Numbered from the stretch's first letter, positions 36,405 to 48,349 are shown. The stretch: DNA of 64,000 bases from Ctenosaura bakeri (GCA_948474755.1 CAOLHI010000073.1:434001-498000), one strand, 5' to 3'. Notes: generated by a model not told the origin, from the letters alone. Made by a program: numbers and translations.

Positions 36405-37226
36405 AATATGCCAGAGGACAGGATCAAATTTCAAAATGACCTTGACAGATTGGAGAGCAGGGCCAAAGCTAACAAAATGAATTTCAATGGAGAGAAATGT
36501 AAAGTCTTCCACCTAGGCAAAAAAAATGGAATGCACAAATATAGGATGGGGAACATGTGGCTGTATAGCAGTACGTGTGAAAGGGATCTTAGAGTCTTGG
36601 TAGATCACAAGCTGAACATGAGTCAGCAGTGTGATGTGGCAGCCAAGAAATCCAATGGTGTCTAAATTGAGGGAGGTAATGGTACCACTCTATTATGCAT
36701 TGGTTAGACCTCATTTGGAATACTATGTCCAGTTCTGAGCACCTCAATTCAAGAAGGATATTGACAAGCTGGAGCATATCCAGAGAAAGGTGACCAATAT
36801 GGTGAAGGGTTTGGAAGCCATGTCCTATGAGGAGTGGCTTAGGGAGTTGGGTATATTTAGTCTGCAGAAGAGAAGGTTGAGAGGAGACATGATAGCCATG
36901 TTTAAATATTTGAAGGGATGTCATGTGGAGGAGGGAACAGGCTTGTTTTCCACTGCTCCAGACAAGGAGCAGTGGATTCAAGCTGCAGGAAAGGAGATTC
37001 TACCTGAACCTCAGGAGGAGCTTCCTGATGGTCGGAGCTGTCCAGCAGTGGAATATGCTGCCTTGGAATGTGGTGGAGTCTCCTTCTTTGGAGGTTCTTA
37101 AGCAGAGGCTGGATGGCCATCTGTTCGGAATACTTTGATGGGTGTTCCTGCATAGCAGGAGGTTGGACTCGATGGCCCCCGGGGTCTCTTCCAACTCTAT
37201 GATTCTAGAATTCTATGATTCTAGAA
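36405..37226 (+). mobile_element. CR1 LINE, 3' part of ORF2 plus 3' end
   Basis: Plus-strand CR1 relic of about 820 bp. The early part encodes the region just after the reverse transcriptase catalytic block (DRIKFQNDLDRLESRAK, then NFNGEKCKVFHLGK). The middle matches the C-terminal conserved part (MSYEEWLRELGIFSLQKRRL, RGDMIAMFKYLKG). It ends with GGTGGAGTCTCCTTCTTTGG, GGATGGCCATCTG, GGACTCGATGGCC and CTATGATTCTAGAATTCTATG. Stops and frameshifts show it is dead. It is 5'-truncated. Confidence 0.9.
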
Positions 37227-37664
37227 TTAGTCAGAGCCATCATGACTAATGGTCACTAACATTTGGTGGCACTGTATAAAACAACAACAATCAACATAAC
37301 TCACCACTGCTGTTTCCTGATGGTAGGACTTTCATGTAGCATTATACTGGTAGCATCTCCCAAATCAGATAGGCTCTTCCTGAGAATCTGGACTAAGTGT
37401 GCCTCCCCTTCCAAGCCCCTTTAAGTAGGGTATGAAAAACAAATACAAATCCCATACCAGATTGATTATCACTCAGGTAAACAAGGACTGCATCAGATGT
37501 CATAGCTCTTGGACATCAGATAAAAAGCAGGCTACAAGACTCTGTATCTTTTGTTTAGGCAATCAGTGCAAGATCCTGGAAAAATACTCAAAGACCAGAC
37601 ATAGTGGAAAAAATGGATAGTAGCAGAAAACAGAATAATAATGGAATGGTATCATAAAGCATGA
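37227..37664. other. Intergenic, nothing recognised
   Basis: No exon-like ORF or recognised repeat. Confidence 0.4.
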
Positions 37665-37862
37665 GAGCCACTGTGGTGTAGTGGTTTGAGTGTTGGACTA
37701 TGGACCCTGGAGAACAGGGTTCAATTTCCTGCTTGGCCATGGAAACCCACAGGGTGACAAACTCTCAGCCCCAGAAAACCTCATGATAGGGTCACCTTAG
37801 GGTTGTCATGAGTCAGAAATATCTTGAAGACACATAACAACAACAAAAACAACAACAACTAC
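37665..37862 (+). mobile_element. tRNA-derived SINE with ACA tail
   Basis: Well-preserved head GAGAGCCACTGTGGTGTAGT and GGTTTGAGTGTTGGACTATG, B-box-like GGGTTCAATTTCC, then GATAGGGTCACCTTAGGGTT and a long ACAACAACAAAAACAACAAC tail. An internal deletion removes the 'ggcaagtcacact' part. Confidence 0.87.
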
Positions 37863-37900
37863 AACGACAACCATAAAGCACATCTTTATGTGCTTTATGA

Positions 37901-38146
37901 AGCCCTGGTGGCGCAGTGGTTAAATGCCAGTACTGCAAGCCACAAGGTTGTGAGTTCGATCCTGCCCGGCTCCAAGGTTGACTCAGCCTTCCATCCTTTC
38001 GCAGGTCGGTAAAATGAGTACCCAGCTTGTTGGGGGCATGTATAGAAATGTTTCGAAATACATGCTATTTGTAAGTTGTTCGCCGCCTCGATCCATATGG
38101 AGAGGCGGGATACAAATAAATAATTAAATAAAAATAAAATAAAAAA
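37901..38146 (+). mobile_element. Second tRNA-derived SINE family
   Basis: The head has a good A box (TGGCGCAGTGG) and B box (GTTCGATCC). The body has GGTTGACTCAGCCTTCCATC, GGTCGGTAAAATGAGTACCC and GCCGCCTCGATCCATATGGA, and the tail is AAATAA-rich. A second copy in opposite orientation lies at 63549-63781, and the two match closely over the whole length, so this family looks younger than the ACA-tailed SINEs here. Confidence 0.88.
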
Positions 38147-38171
38147 TCTATCAACCAAAAGCCACCAAAGA

Positions 38172-38317
38172 AGGTACCTCCTTCTTTGGAGGTTTTTAAG
38201 CAGAGGCTTGATGGCCATCTGTCGGGAGTGCTTTGAGGGTGTTCCTGCATGGCAGGGGGTTGGACTGGATGGCCCGTGTGGTCTCTTCCAACTCTACATT
38301 TCTATGATTCTATGAAG
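38172..38317 (+). mobile_element. CR1 LINE 3' end, short copy
   Basis: Begins within CCTTCTTTGGAGGTTTTTAA and continues GATGGCCATCTGTCGGGAGT, GCATGGCAGGGGGTTGGACT and CTACATTTCTATGATTCTATG. About 146 bp, severely 5'-truncated. Confidence 0.92.
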
Positions 38318-38350
38318 AATGAATAGTATCTGGAAAGAAACCTTCTCTAA

Positions 38351-38757
38351 GGGCTTTTTCACACTTTGGGAAGAAAACGGGGCATTCTGTTACTCACTGG
38401 ACTGGTGTGCTCCCTGCAACAATCCACGCTGATCCGGAGCAGTGTGTGGCCACACTACACACTGCTCCGGGGACGAAAATGGCGGCTTCTGGTTGGTGGA
38501 GGCTCTCCACCAACCAGAGAAGCTCGCCAGCCAGAAGCCCACCCCTGGAAGATCTGCAGCCTTGTGCTGGTGCGTGCCTGCAGATCTACACAGGAGAGCA
38601 GTGATGGAGTGGGGCGCGCCGGGCTATTGAAAGACCTGTTTTAAATGGTCTTTCAATAGCATGGTGAACCACCAGTTCTGGTCATTCCGGATCGGGCTGA
38701 AGTCCAAAACTACAAAAAGTAGTCCGGACCCAGTTCGCCCCCAAGTGCAAACGTCCT
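38351..38757 (+). mobile_element. Family D GC-rich MITE, second copy
   Basis: The left end GGGCTTTTTCACACTTTGG is preceded by TAA. The right end near GTGCAAACGTCC is decayed, so the target duplication is not confirmed. The interior shares blocks with 34582-35069 in the other orientation. A perfect 14-bp stem (38623-38636 with 38647-38660, 10-base loop) occupies the place corresponding to the 11-bp stem of that copy but has a different sequence. Confidence 0.6.
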
Positions 38758-39040
38758 CGCTGGAGGACACACTGCCCCATTGTAAAAACAAAATGCAGAA
38801 AAGGCAATATTCTAACATGACAGAGCAGTAACTAAATGACCGAAGGTGATACATTAACTGAAATAATGTATTTACAAATATAGAACTTGAAGAACTGCAA
38901 AGAAATATAAATACAATGGAAGAACATAGAAAAGAACAACGTGGTGAGAGTGAAGATGAATCAGTGGAAAATGCTAACCAGTAGACAGATAATTAAGTGA
39001 AAACTGAATTAATTCTGGAAATTTAGCAAATGAAGGAGTA

Positions 39041-39260
39041 TGTGCACATGCCTTCAAATCACCAGTTGACATAAGGCAACCCCATGAATTTCATAGGACA
39101 TTCTTAGGCAATTGATGCTAAGAGCAGCTTGCCACTGCATTCCTCTGGAACATAGCTCACCTCATCTGGTATTCCTTGGTGATCCCTCATTCCAATATTA
39201 ACCAGAATTGACACTGCTCAGCTTCCAAGATCAAATTGGGTCTGGTGTTTTTAGGGTATT
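39041..39260 (-). mobile_element. 5S rRNA-derived SINE
   Basis: On the minus strand 39162-39258 aligns with the 3' two-thirds of 5S rRNA: GATCTTGGAAGCTGAGCAGT, CTGGTTAATATTGGAATGAG, GGGATCACCAAGGAATACCA. The part on the left (GCACATGCCTTCAAATCACC, TTGACATAAGGCAACCCCAT) is a SINE body ending in the TGTGC-CTTCAA block that also starts the tail of the ACA-type SINE. This makes it a SINE3-class element, not a functional 5S gene, because many internal promoter positions differ. Confidence 0.75.
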
Positions 39261-40071
39261 TAGGTCTCTAGGGATATCAGTGGATACCAATGAAGACATA
39301 TCAACGCGAAATTCAAAAAGTAAAGACATAGTGATCAAACCAGCTGAACTGAAGAGAGAATTTGTCAACGAAATGAATAACAGACAAAAACTCCAAATGG
39401 AGAACTGAAACCAGCTGAAGAGATCAACTTGACAATCTCATCAGTTCCAACAACTACTCTTAAAGATACAAATCAATTAGAGCGCAAGGCAGCAACAGTG
39501 GTCATGAAAGAACATGGATATTCATAAAGGTATTTTGTATTAACAAATTTGTATTTAAAATTGTATTGTACTTTTAAAATGTTATACATCTCTTTGGATC
39601 GAGAGAAAGGCAAGATATAAGATAGAGAGACAGACATATAGATAGGAAACTGATATATCAGATGAAAAACCAAAATGGAAAACTAGACGTGAGGGAAAAA
39701 CTGGTACAATTTGAAAAAATAACCAGTATTTTGAAAAATAAGAGTTTTTTTTTAAATAAAGAAATTAAAATGAAACTAAGAGAAAAATATCAACAAGGGA
39801 AAAAAGAATTCCAGAAGTCTTGGAGATGCTAAAACTACATACAGCTGGAACAGCTAAATAAATGTATTAAAAAAATAAACATTTTTTTTAAAAAAATCTC
39901 AGTATGAGACCTCTGTTGCACATTTTAAGCACAAATATCTGATTTCAGGATAACCAGCAGCAGTTTTACCAATTCCTCCCGCCCCTGGAAAGCAAAATAT
40001 GACAATACTCTCCCCGATAACAGTGATATAATTACATTTTAAAAGGAACTGTGGGATAAACAAAAGAAAAA

Positions 40072-40110
40072 GGAGAAGAAGAAGAAGAGGAGGAGGAGGA
40101 GGAGGAGGAA
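40072..40110. repeat. GAA/GGA purine-rich simple repeat
   Basis: An AAGAAGAAGAAGAGGAGGAGG-type run of about 35 bp, lying in the R4 relic. Confidence 0.75.
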
Positions 40111-41416
40111 AAACAAATGCAACTTGGATTAAAAACATGGAGATAGAATTAAAATCAAAGATGGTACATGATGTTGCTACAGCAGAAAAAGTTGTTGAGC
40201 ATGAAAAGAAAATTGAGGCTTAGATTGCCCTGGAAGAGATTAAGTTCGCGGATTTGGGCTGAGAAATCTAACCAGTCTTCATCTCAGCCTAGGACATACC
40301 ATTTAACAGTGCTACTGATGACTGAATAACAACAAAACAAGTACTGATTATGAACAATGGAAAAAAGGAGAACCTTCAGGAAACCACTGCCCAGTTAACT
40401 GTTGCCAACAATGCTTAAATTATTTATCAGAATATGAGCTAACTCAGTCTGGTCCCATTTAATTCAGATGTCTCTGTATCCAAGAGAACAGAAAGATCAC
40501 TGCCCCAGTTCTCTAGCAACACATGGACAAATGTTAATTGAAAAAGAATGACACTGAAAAATTCTAAAAGATGAAAAACAAATTTGCACATAGCATGAAC
40601 TGACTTCTACAAAGCATTTGATTCTTTACTACGAACATGGACTGAAATTTTAGAGATCAGCAAAAATAGATAACTGAAAAATTATCTCAATAATAATAAA
40701 ATCATATATAATATCATTTATTTATTTATTTATTATAGTATTTCTGTATCACCTCCCAACCCAAAAGTATTCCTGTGACAATGAACAGAAGGGAAATTGC
40801 TCAGTTAGAAGGACTGAAGTTCCTCGATGGTGATATCATTAAAAACTTCAATCAGCATAAAAATTACAGATATTTAGGAATTTTACTAGCAAAAGATATT
40901 CAACATCAGGGGTGAAAGAAAATACTAGTACCAAGTATACTGAAAGAGTAATTAAAGTTTTAAGATCAGAACCTCACAGTAGAAATAAAATCCAGGCCAT
41001 GAACTCCTAGGTCATACCAGATATCAAATACGGTGCTAGAAACGTTGATTGGGCCAGGCAGAAGTAGAAACTCTAGAAAGAAAAACCGGGAAATTATGAC
41101 AGCAAACCATGCTTTATACCCTCGAAGGGATATTTAAGACGATTATCTACCATGGAGGCCAGAAGTTATTATAGGTGAAACAAACAGCTGAAGAGAAAAA
41201 ATCCTTGAGTGATTTTATCAAAGAAAAAGTGCTAGCAGATGTACTTAGAGTATTAAACACTGAAGAAACAAAAGATGGGCATAGAAAGAACGTTATGAAA
41301 TGCTCATAGAAAGAAAAACTAAGAAAGGGAGTATCTAAAAGTAATTACAGAATAGGGCAGTGAAAAAAGAAAACTGTATTTAGTGGTTTCAGAACACACA
41401 CTTTATTCAAATAGTA

Positions 41417-41787
41417 CAGTCCTCCCTCCACATTCGTGGGTTTGACCTTGGCAATTTGATTATTTGAGAGATGCACACATGCCTTCCCCACTGCTATGTT
41501 TCTTCTCCCATTCTCTTGCATTTTGCCAGGCACAGAGAAGGAAGGAAAATGCCCAGACAAAAGGCAAGGAAATTGTGTGGGAGGTATGCATGAGCCTTCC
41601 TTCTCCCCTCTGGAGCTCCCCCTCCCATTCTCTTCCCTCTGGCCCAAGAATGCAAAAGGCAAGGGAATGGGAGTGGGGTGCCTCAGAAGGAAATGGTAGG
41701 AGGATCACAAGGGAGGAATTATTCACTTTTTTCCACTTTAGTGAGGGTTCTGTGCCCTGAACCCTCCCAAAAATGGAGGGGCCACTG
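41417..41787. mobile_element. Tigger/mariner-like MITE with TA duplication
   Basis: Starts CAGTCCTCCCTCCACATTCG and ends AAAATGGAGGGGCCACTG, an imperfect terminal inversion beginning CAGT, as in pogo/Tigger elements. It is flanked by TA at 41415-41416 and 41788-41789. It is 371 bp long, non-coding, and inserted in the R4 relic. Confidence 0.72.
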
Positions 41788-42512
41788 TATTAAGGAAAAT
41801 ATTGTGGAAAAATATTACTTTGGACCTTAAGTGTGGTCTGTTCCAACTCTATGTTTCTGTGTTGTCTATGCAAAGAAAAACAAAAAATAATGGATAGTAA
41901 ACATTGTCTGGGCAAACTGTTTATCACTTTCTTAGTCCATGTATCAGAGTCACACAGACTGAATAAAATAAATGCCATGATAAAGGTGCTTCAATGCTAC
42001 ATTGAAATCTATGTTTTTGTTTTTTTGTTTTTTTTAATGTACAATCTACCATCTACACAGAAGTGGGGAAAAACATGAGCCTTAAAAAAACATTGAAAAT
42101 TGTGAAGTGTTGGAATTTTAAGAATCAAACTGATAAACAATTAGAACATAATATGCAAGACACAACTCTGGTTGACAAAGAAAATTGAACTACAGAAGTG
42201 GCAGTCCTTGGGCTTAGCAGAGCTGAAAACAATAAAGAGATGGTAAAATATCAAGACCTATAAACTGAGATTCAGTGTCTCTGGGAAAAGAAAACAACTG
42301 TGGTTCCACTGGTGACAGGTTCTCTGGGACCAACTCCAGTCAAAAAGCCAAAATATTTGAATGCAATAGCTATAGACAGGATCACAATTACAGCACAATA
42401 ACAAAAAATGGAACTATTTGGAAAACGCTACATTATTCAACAATACCTCACTGATTTCCAGATCTTTGGGTAGAATCTGAATCACTGATGGTCCAGAATT
42501 CCAGACAGTAAC

Positions 42513-42523
42513 ATCAGTCGTCG

Positions 42524-42557
<34 letters not shown>
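42513..42557. repeat. (TCA)n simple repeat, probable R4 tail
   Basis: CGTCGTCATCATCATC-type run of about 14 units directly after the last recognisable R4 coding trace. Simple trinucleotide tails are usual for this LINE type, so the repeat probably arose as the element's 3' end. Confidence 0.7.
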
Positions 42558-42558
<1 letters not shown>

Positions 42559-43060
42559 TTGTGCTCTTTATGTTTGCTGCTGTCATATGTAGCTTGGGAT
42601 TTGCATTTTCTCCATAATACAGTCAAATTTTATTAACCTTATTATTAGAGATAAGAGGCAGGGTAAAGTAACTTGTCTAAAACCAAGTGGTAAGTTCATA
42701 TCTGAGGTTAAATTTTAGCTGAGGACTTTGAACCAATTTAAACTATTAGAACTTTATGAAAGCTTAAGATGGATATTAATTTTGATGCAAGATTAAACAT
42801 TAAGCATCCTAATAAAACTGAAATATAAAATAGGATGCCCTAAAAATAAATTGCCAGACTCAGAATAACTACCAGAAATAAAAACTGAGCAGATAATAAA
42901 TTTCTCATGATATTACTTAGCAGATGCCATGTCATACCATTGTTTCCTCCCTCACCCCTGCCATATTCCAATGTCTGTGCTATATACTGAAGAAGAAAGA
43001 AGACCTCTATTGCTTCCATAGCCGAGAAGCCTATCCTTAAGTTCTGCTGTCCAGAACTGG
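42558..43060. other. Intergenic, nothing recognised
   Basis: AT-rich with no exon-like ORF or recognised repeat. Confidence 0.4.
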
Positions 43061-43061
43061 A

Positions 43062-43290
43062 GGATGGGTGTGTCTACACTGCACAGTTATAGAAGTTTGA
43101 TACCACTTTAGCTGCCATGGTTCCGTCTTGCAGGATTCTGTGATCGGTAGTTTAGTGAAATATGTAGAATTTTCTTGTGAACTCCATCGAACTACAGCAT
43201 TAGAATTTTCTGGCAGAGAATTCTGTATACCTTACAAGAGTACAAATCCCAAGATTCTATTCACACCCCATAAAGCAAGGAAGAGGAGCT
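43062..43290. mobile_element. Decayed palindromic MITE related to family A
   Basis: GTGTCTACACTGCACAGTTA, ACCACTTTAGCTGCCATGG and CAGGATTCTGTGATCGGTAG parallel the divergent A-like copy at 26555-26782. The right side (AAATCCCAAGATTCTATTCA) gives a weak inverted counterpart. Ends not resolved. Confidence 0.4.
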
Positions 43291-46200
43291 TCTGCTATTG
43301 AGAAGACTGTTTCATCTCTTGAATGAAGAAAACTGTTAGCAAGGCCGCCCACACTTCATCCTCTTCAAAAGGAGGGTTTCCATCCATAACCAAAATTCAG
43401 TGAAATGTCTGCAAGTGGATAGCATATGTAGAGCATTTTAAAAGTGTCTCTAACTTTCTGTGCACCCCCCTTCCAACCTGTTAGATGTCTCAACTCAGAC
43501 ATCGGTGAGATGTTGAGCAAACAAATCTGAGTGAGGCATCCGTCTATGGGGTACAGTCACCTTTTTTTGCCAGTAGGAATAAAAGACCAAGACAGGATGA
43601 ATGAGAGCAATGGCTTGACTTCGAAGAAGGAGAGCCTAGGAGAAGAGTAACTGACACGGCAGCATTCCACTCCTGAGATCTAAGCTTCTTGAATCTGCTT
43701 TGGATAGATCATCCAAGACTCAAGTGAACCATCTTGACACAATTCCCTGCCAGACCAAGGGATTTACTCAGCATAAAATAGAAAGATACATACTTACACA
43801 GAGAGACACTGCACACACCCCTCAAAAAAACAAAAAACCTCCTTGAACTTTCTGGTTGATTTCAAGGACAGATTCCCTAGAAAATTACCCAGTTCAACGG
43901 TAGATTTGGCTAAAACAGGGGCCTCCACTGAATTCTTTCTGCCTGGGGTTCTCAGATGCTGCTACCAGCTCCTCCTCATTTGCTGCTGTTGTTCCCATTC
44001 ATTCTAAATGATGAAGGGTCTTTTGTTAGACAGACCCATGTGGGGTCATATAGCCCCTTGCTTATCAATCTGCCTCTCTCTCCTCTTGCTAACCTCAGCT
44101 GCCCCTCCCCTCCCAAGGCACACAATGCCATGTTTTCTTCTGGTGCTGTTTTCAGGGAGCGATTGCCTTTGGCTTTTGACCTTGTAATCAGTTGTAAGGA
44201 TGTGTTAGCCTCCGTGCCCTCTCTCCCAAACTCCCCATTTAACCTCTAGACCTGTCTGAGCTGATGGGAAACACCAAAGGCGTTGAGCCTTCCAGTTTCC
44301 AGAGGAACGTCCCAGCTGGTGGGTTCTCTTTGCAGCATCTTTTCTGGTCAAGGCATCTGCTCACTGGTGCGAAATAGCAGGGGCCTTTCCCCAAGCAGAA
44401 AGGGAAATAGTATCACTCCTCTCCCCAAGAAGACCATGGACAAAGAGGAGAAAACATGAAGGCTTGCAATGGTTTTTAAAAGGGTACAATAATCCTCAGC
44501 CCTGTGCTGAATCCTGATTGCAACTGCATGCCTTAGTTTTGTTTCCACTTAAACTCCTGCGTTTATGAATATCAGACCCCCTGAGGGATGCCTGAAGATG
44601 CTTTCTTGCATTGGTGGGGGAGCTCAAACAAAACCTAGAAACTGATCAGCTACTTTTAGTTTTTAGTTTTTACTTTTAGTTTTATGGTATTTTATATAAG
44701 AAAATCTCAAATGCTCAGAGTATTCCTCTCCCCATTGCACAATTTGAAAAACAGTTTGCATTGGGGATTAAGCATTTCCATGCTTTGTTTCTGGTACAAC
44801 ATGTGCTGTATCTAGCTACTTAAAGCACCACAGGTGACTGACTGAAAGTCTTTTCACACCGGTCCTTCATCCATGTTATTCCACTTGGAATCTACTCTGG
44901 CCACTCTTATAAGGGTAGCTGATTATTGATGCTCTCTATTGCACCCTTGCCACATTTGCATTTTAATAGTGTTATTTATATTGTTTGTTCATACGCATTA
45001 GTGCATCATTACTGTCCCCTGTAACCTGCCCCTCACTTCATGATTGGTTCCTCTAGCAGTTATAGCTCCATATCATGATGATACAACAGTTGAAGGAGGG
45101 ATAACCTGACCACACCTACCCTGTACCCACTAATGGATCACTGGCAGAAGAATGCGCTATGAGACATCCACACCTGAACTGGTTATTGAATTGTTGTGGG
45201 AAAGGAGGTCATTAATGGATTTTTTCCACTGTGAAAAATAAACACATTTTCAACAACTCTGCAGTGCAATAGTGCATGGAGAACAATGATGTTGTGCAAT
45301 AAGGCTGAGGCAAAAGCAGGACTAATGCATTGCTATGATGATATAACACCATGGAGTGATAAGGCTCTGAGTGGGCCAAGTAAGAGGTAAATGGTCTCTT
45401 GCACAAGCACCTCCTTCCTCCCCACATGGTCCATGACCTTCCTTTGGGTAAGATTTCTTTTTAAAAAGCATTGTGTGAACCACACCATTGTGAGTACTGT
45501 CCAAACATTTTCCAACATTCCATTCTTAGGCAAGTTATTTAGCAACTTGGATCATGGCCTATGTTTTCCCACATCTTTCTATCATGATGTGTCGTGACAC
45601 AGGGAATGTGTGTAGTTGTAGTGTCATTAATCCACCATGCAATGTTGTCAAATGCACAGATGATATGGCAGTCCTATACTGTCTTCAAACAGAGCTTGGA
45701 AAACCTATTTCTGGTCCACAAGGGGCCATGCTGGTTAGAGGATTCTGGGAGCTATAATCCAAGAACATTTTTTCCAGTTGGACACAAGAGCTGGGATAGA
45801 GCCATGCTGAGTAACCACAGAGCATCATTACATCCACTATGTAACCCTTGTCCTGATGTACATTTTCAGTGTCAGTGTAAGAAGGAAGCCTTTGTACTTA
45901 ACAACTGCACCATCAGACGCCTCTTGATGAGCTGGAGCCTTCTTCTGTAGGAGTTCTAGCTTAGATGGTAGACTCTGCACACATAGCTATATCTACAGTT
46001 GTGCATCCTAAAAGAAATGTGTGGAAATTTGGGAATGGACCAGATGATGCCTGTGATGTTGCATAGGAACACAGCTATCATCCCAGCTCATGAGTGCATC
46101 TAAGCGAAATAGGAGTCATCTCCTGTTTCCATCTCTTCAAGGAAGCTTGTTAGTGAGGTTCATTGGTAATGGATTTGTTTATGGGGCTGATAAGAGGTGG

Positions 46201-48201
46201 AGAGGGCAAGGTAAACTGAAGCTTAACGAAAAGCTGCCACAATATAAAACTAGACAACTGTGAAAGGGGCCTGAACAAATTAATGGAGGATGGGGATAGC
46301 AGCTAGATGTGGCTACTAATCATGATGGATATATATACTTCTTCCAGTGTGCCTTTCTATATCCTCCCCAAACATGATTGGGGGAGGATATAGTTGGCAT
46401 TCAAGTTCTGCTGGTGGGCTTCCCACTAGCAATTGTGGGAACAAAATGCTAGACCAGAGAGGTTTGAGCTAGTTTGGCTCTCATGTTCTTAAGACAAGAC
46501 AGATATGTGCCTGGTCAATAGGAAAGGAAAATAATTTTAGCTAGAACAGCATACCACTTGAAAAGATTACTGCTTTGGGGTTACTTGTGGACCTGGTCCT
46601 ATATTTGGAATTGATTTCAATGGGACTTATTGCTAGGCAAGTGCATCTTTTCTTTACAGTCCCACTCCCATGTTAGCACTGTATGTATGCAGTTGCAGCT
46701 TTATGTACCTATTCACCTCTACCATTCAAGTCTGCTGGGCTTTGACCAAAGTATGATGCCCTCCTTTGCTCACTTAGCAACAGTAGCTGAAGGAAGTTCA
46801 CTATTGGGCATATTCTTCTAAGCCAACTAAGTTGAGCATCAGAGCTAAATTTAAATACCAAATAAACACAAGGAGATCTGAGTCAAATGTTTTGTGAGCG
46901 TCGTTTATCTATATCTCTAAAAGTGATGAGAACTGTTTCAAGTGAAAAGGACTTCCCTGCAGGCTATGAAATAATGATGCCCTTCCTAAGAGGCATTTGA
47001 GGGTGAAATGAGGAGAAATTACTATATATTATTCACTCCCCAAGAAGAACTGTTAAGTGATGAGAAAAATTAAAATGTTGCATGCATGCATATCCACATA
47101 CACACATTGGCTTTCCAATCTAAGCATGGTGATCTGTGCTGGAAAATACATGTCCTCAGAGGTGTAACTATTCTGAATTTTCACCACTTCATGCAAAAGG
47201 TGCTGGGGGATAGAACAATAATGTCATCCATTCTGGTAAGGGCTGATCAACTGCTGCAAAAGTTACAAGGAAGACCCTTGGGTGCACAGGGAGTGTGCAA
47301 AATAACAAACGTGTGAGGACATCTTTCAACTCAGCCTATAGGTCTTGTGTTGCAAATGGCTCCTGCAACTGGAAGACAGTGAGATCTGTTATTTACCGGA
47401 GGAATTATAGCACTACTGTATGATTCTTTGCACTGGTCTTATGTGCCGTGTTACAATTTTCCAAGCAGAAATTTAGCTTGCTGTTTGCAAAAGTGTGTCA
47501 GATACTTTGCAATACTGCCGATAAATTGTTTGTTTCTGTTCCATCTTACATAAACTATGTTACTGTTCAAGTCAGCATCTTTTTTTTTTTCTGGCCTGAC
47601 TCCTATGCCTTTAAGAAGCACAGGACATGCCAAGCTTTTCTGCCATGATGGAAAGGCTTCAGCAGTTGACTTCTTCCTTGCCCAACAGTGGTTAAAGGGA
47701 AAGGAGATCTTCTGGGAACCCAGGTGACAATCCATCTCTCTCTCTTTCTCTCTCTCTTTTTTTAAAGCAAACCATAACAAGTTTGTTGTTCTTGTGGATG
47801 GTTGCCTATAATCCTATCATTCTGATTCATTGTGCAATTTCAGAGGATAGTTACAACACCCATAACAAAAGGGGATACAGTGCTGCGGGATTTTATCTGT
47901 CAATTTGTTCAAGAGATCCTTCCTGCATGTTTTTTTTCCTTTTTCCCTAATTCCATTTCACCCCTCAGGGCAACAGTTTTTGGTCTTCCTTGCCCACCTC
48001 ACCCCACCCCAAAATAGGTATTCATCTGTCCTCATGGAGAAAGGGCTCCTGTTCTAACTGTATGGAAGAAGGAATTCTGGCAGGTTGCAGCTTTTCTCAC
48101 CACTGCAAGGTCCCCCTTTTCCAAACAGCGACTAGCGCTCCACGATCTCTACTTGTCTTCCAACTGGCAGGAAGAAGTTAGCGGCATAAGCTTTGGTAGA
48201 A
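43291..48201. other. Intergenic 5' flank with one hairpin
   Basis: No exon-like ORF. A 46357-46393 hairpin (TATATCCTCCCC mirrored by GGGGGAGGATATA) and a CT-rich run near 47733-47763 stand out. The block 46595-46645 (GATTTCAATGGGACTTATTG) resembles a short interspersed motif seen again near 51115-51185 and 57700-57785. Confidence 0.4.
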
Positions 48202-48204
48202 TAA

Positions 48205-48349
48205 GGCCATTTCCGCCCTAGCCTGTTATAGCGCTATTATTCCACTTTCAACATCCTATTCTCCTGCTCCCTAAACTGCAAACCCCAGGATTCCATAGGA
48301 TGTAGAAAGTGGAATAATAGCGCTATAACAGTCTAGTGCGGAAATAGCC
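48205..48349. mobile_element. Family A palindromic MITE (145 bp), TAA target duplication
   Basis: Starts GGCCATTTCCGCCCTAGCCT and ends TAGTGCGGAAATAGCC, flanked by TAA at 48202-48204 and 48350-48352. The arms carry GTTATAGCGCTATTATTCCA and its complement. It is a shortened form lacking the GAGCTC centre. Confidence 0.8.

Larger units (their letters stand above)
38870..42557 (+). mobile_element. Decayed R4/Dong-type LINE
   Basis: Plus-strand traces of an R4/Dong-like protein survive across stops and frameshifts. Near 40380-40440 a degenerate NYRPIT-type segment is seen. Near 40590-40670 the trace TDFYKAFDSLLRTW corresponds to the reverse transcriptase DY-KAFDSVPH-W motif. Near 40790-40900 there is LEGLKFLDGDIIK followed by KNYRYLGIL. 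Near 41100-41200 come an RKTGK-like and an NHALYPR-like segment. Near 42130-42300 occur KYQDL and VVPLVTGSLG, as in the C-terminal domain. The (TCA)n run at 42513-42557 is probably the 3' tail. A 5S SINE and a Tigger-like MITE are inserted in it. The 5' limit is a guess, based on a coding-like stretch from about 38885. Confidence 0.6.

Noticed and set aside
37901..37975. tRNA gene suggested by A and B boxes
   Set aside because: The boxes belong to a SINE head. The cloverleaf is not maintained and the unit continues into a SINE body with an A-rich tail; the same unit recurs at 63549.
39162..39258. 5S rRNA gene
   Set aside because: Only part of 5S is present, with many changes, and it is joined to a SINE body.
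41827..41863. Extra CR1 3' end (GTCTGTTCCAACTCTATGTTTCTGTG)
   Set aside because: Only about 30 bp resemble CR1, without the upstream GGACTGGATGGCC block. It lies where the R4 relic should encode its CCHC region, so chance or a tiny fragment is more likely.
42513..42557. His/Met homopolymer coding run from (TCA)n
   Set aside because: A simple repeat read in different frames; better explained as a LINE tail.
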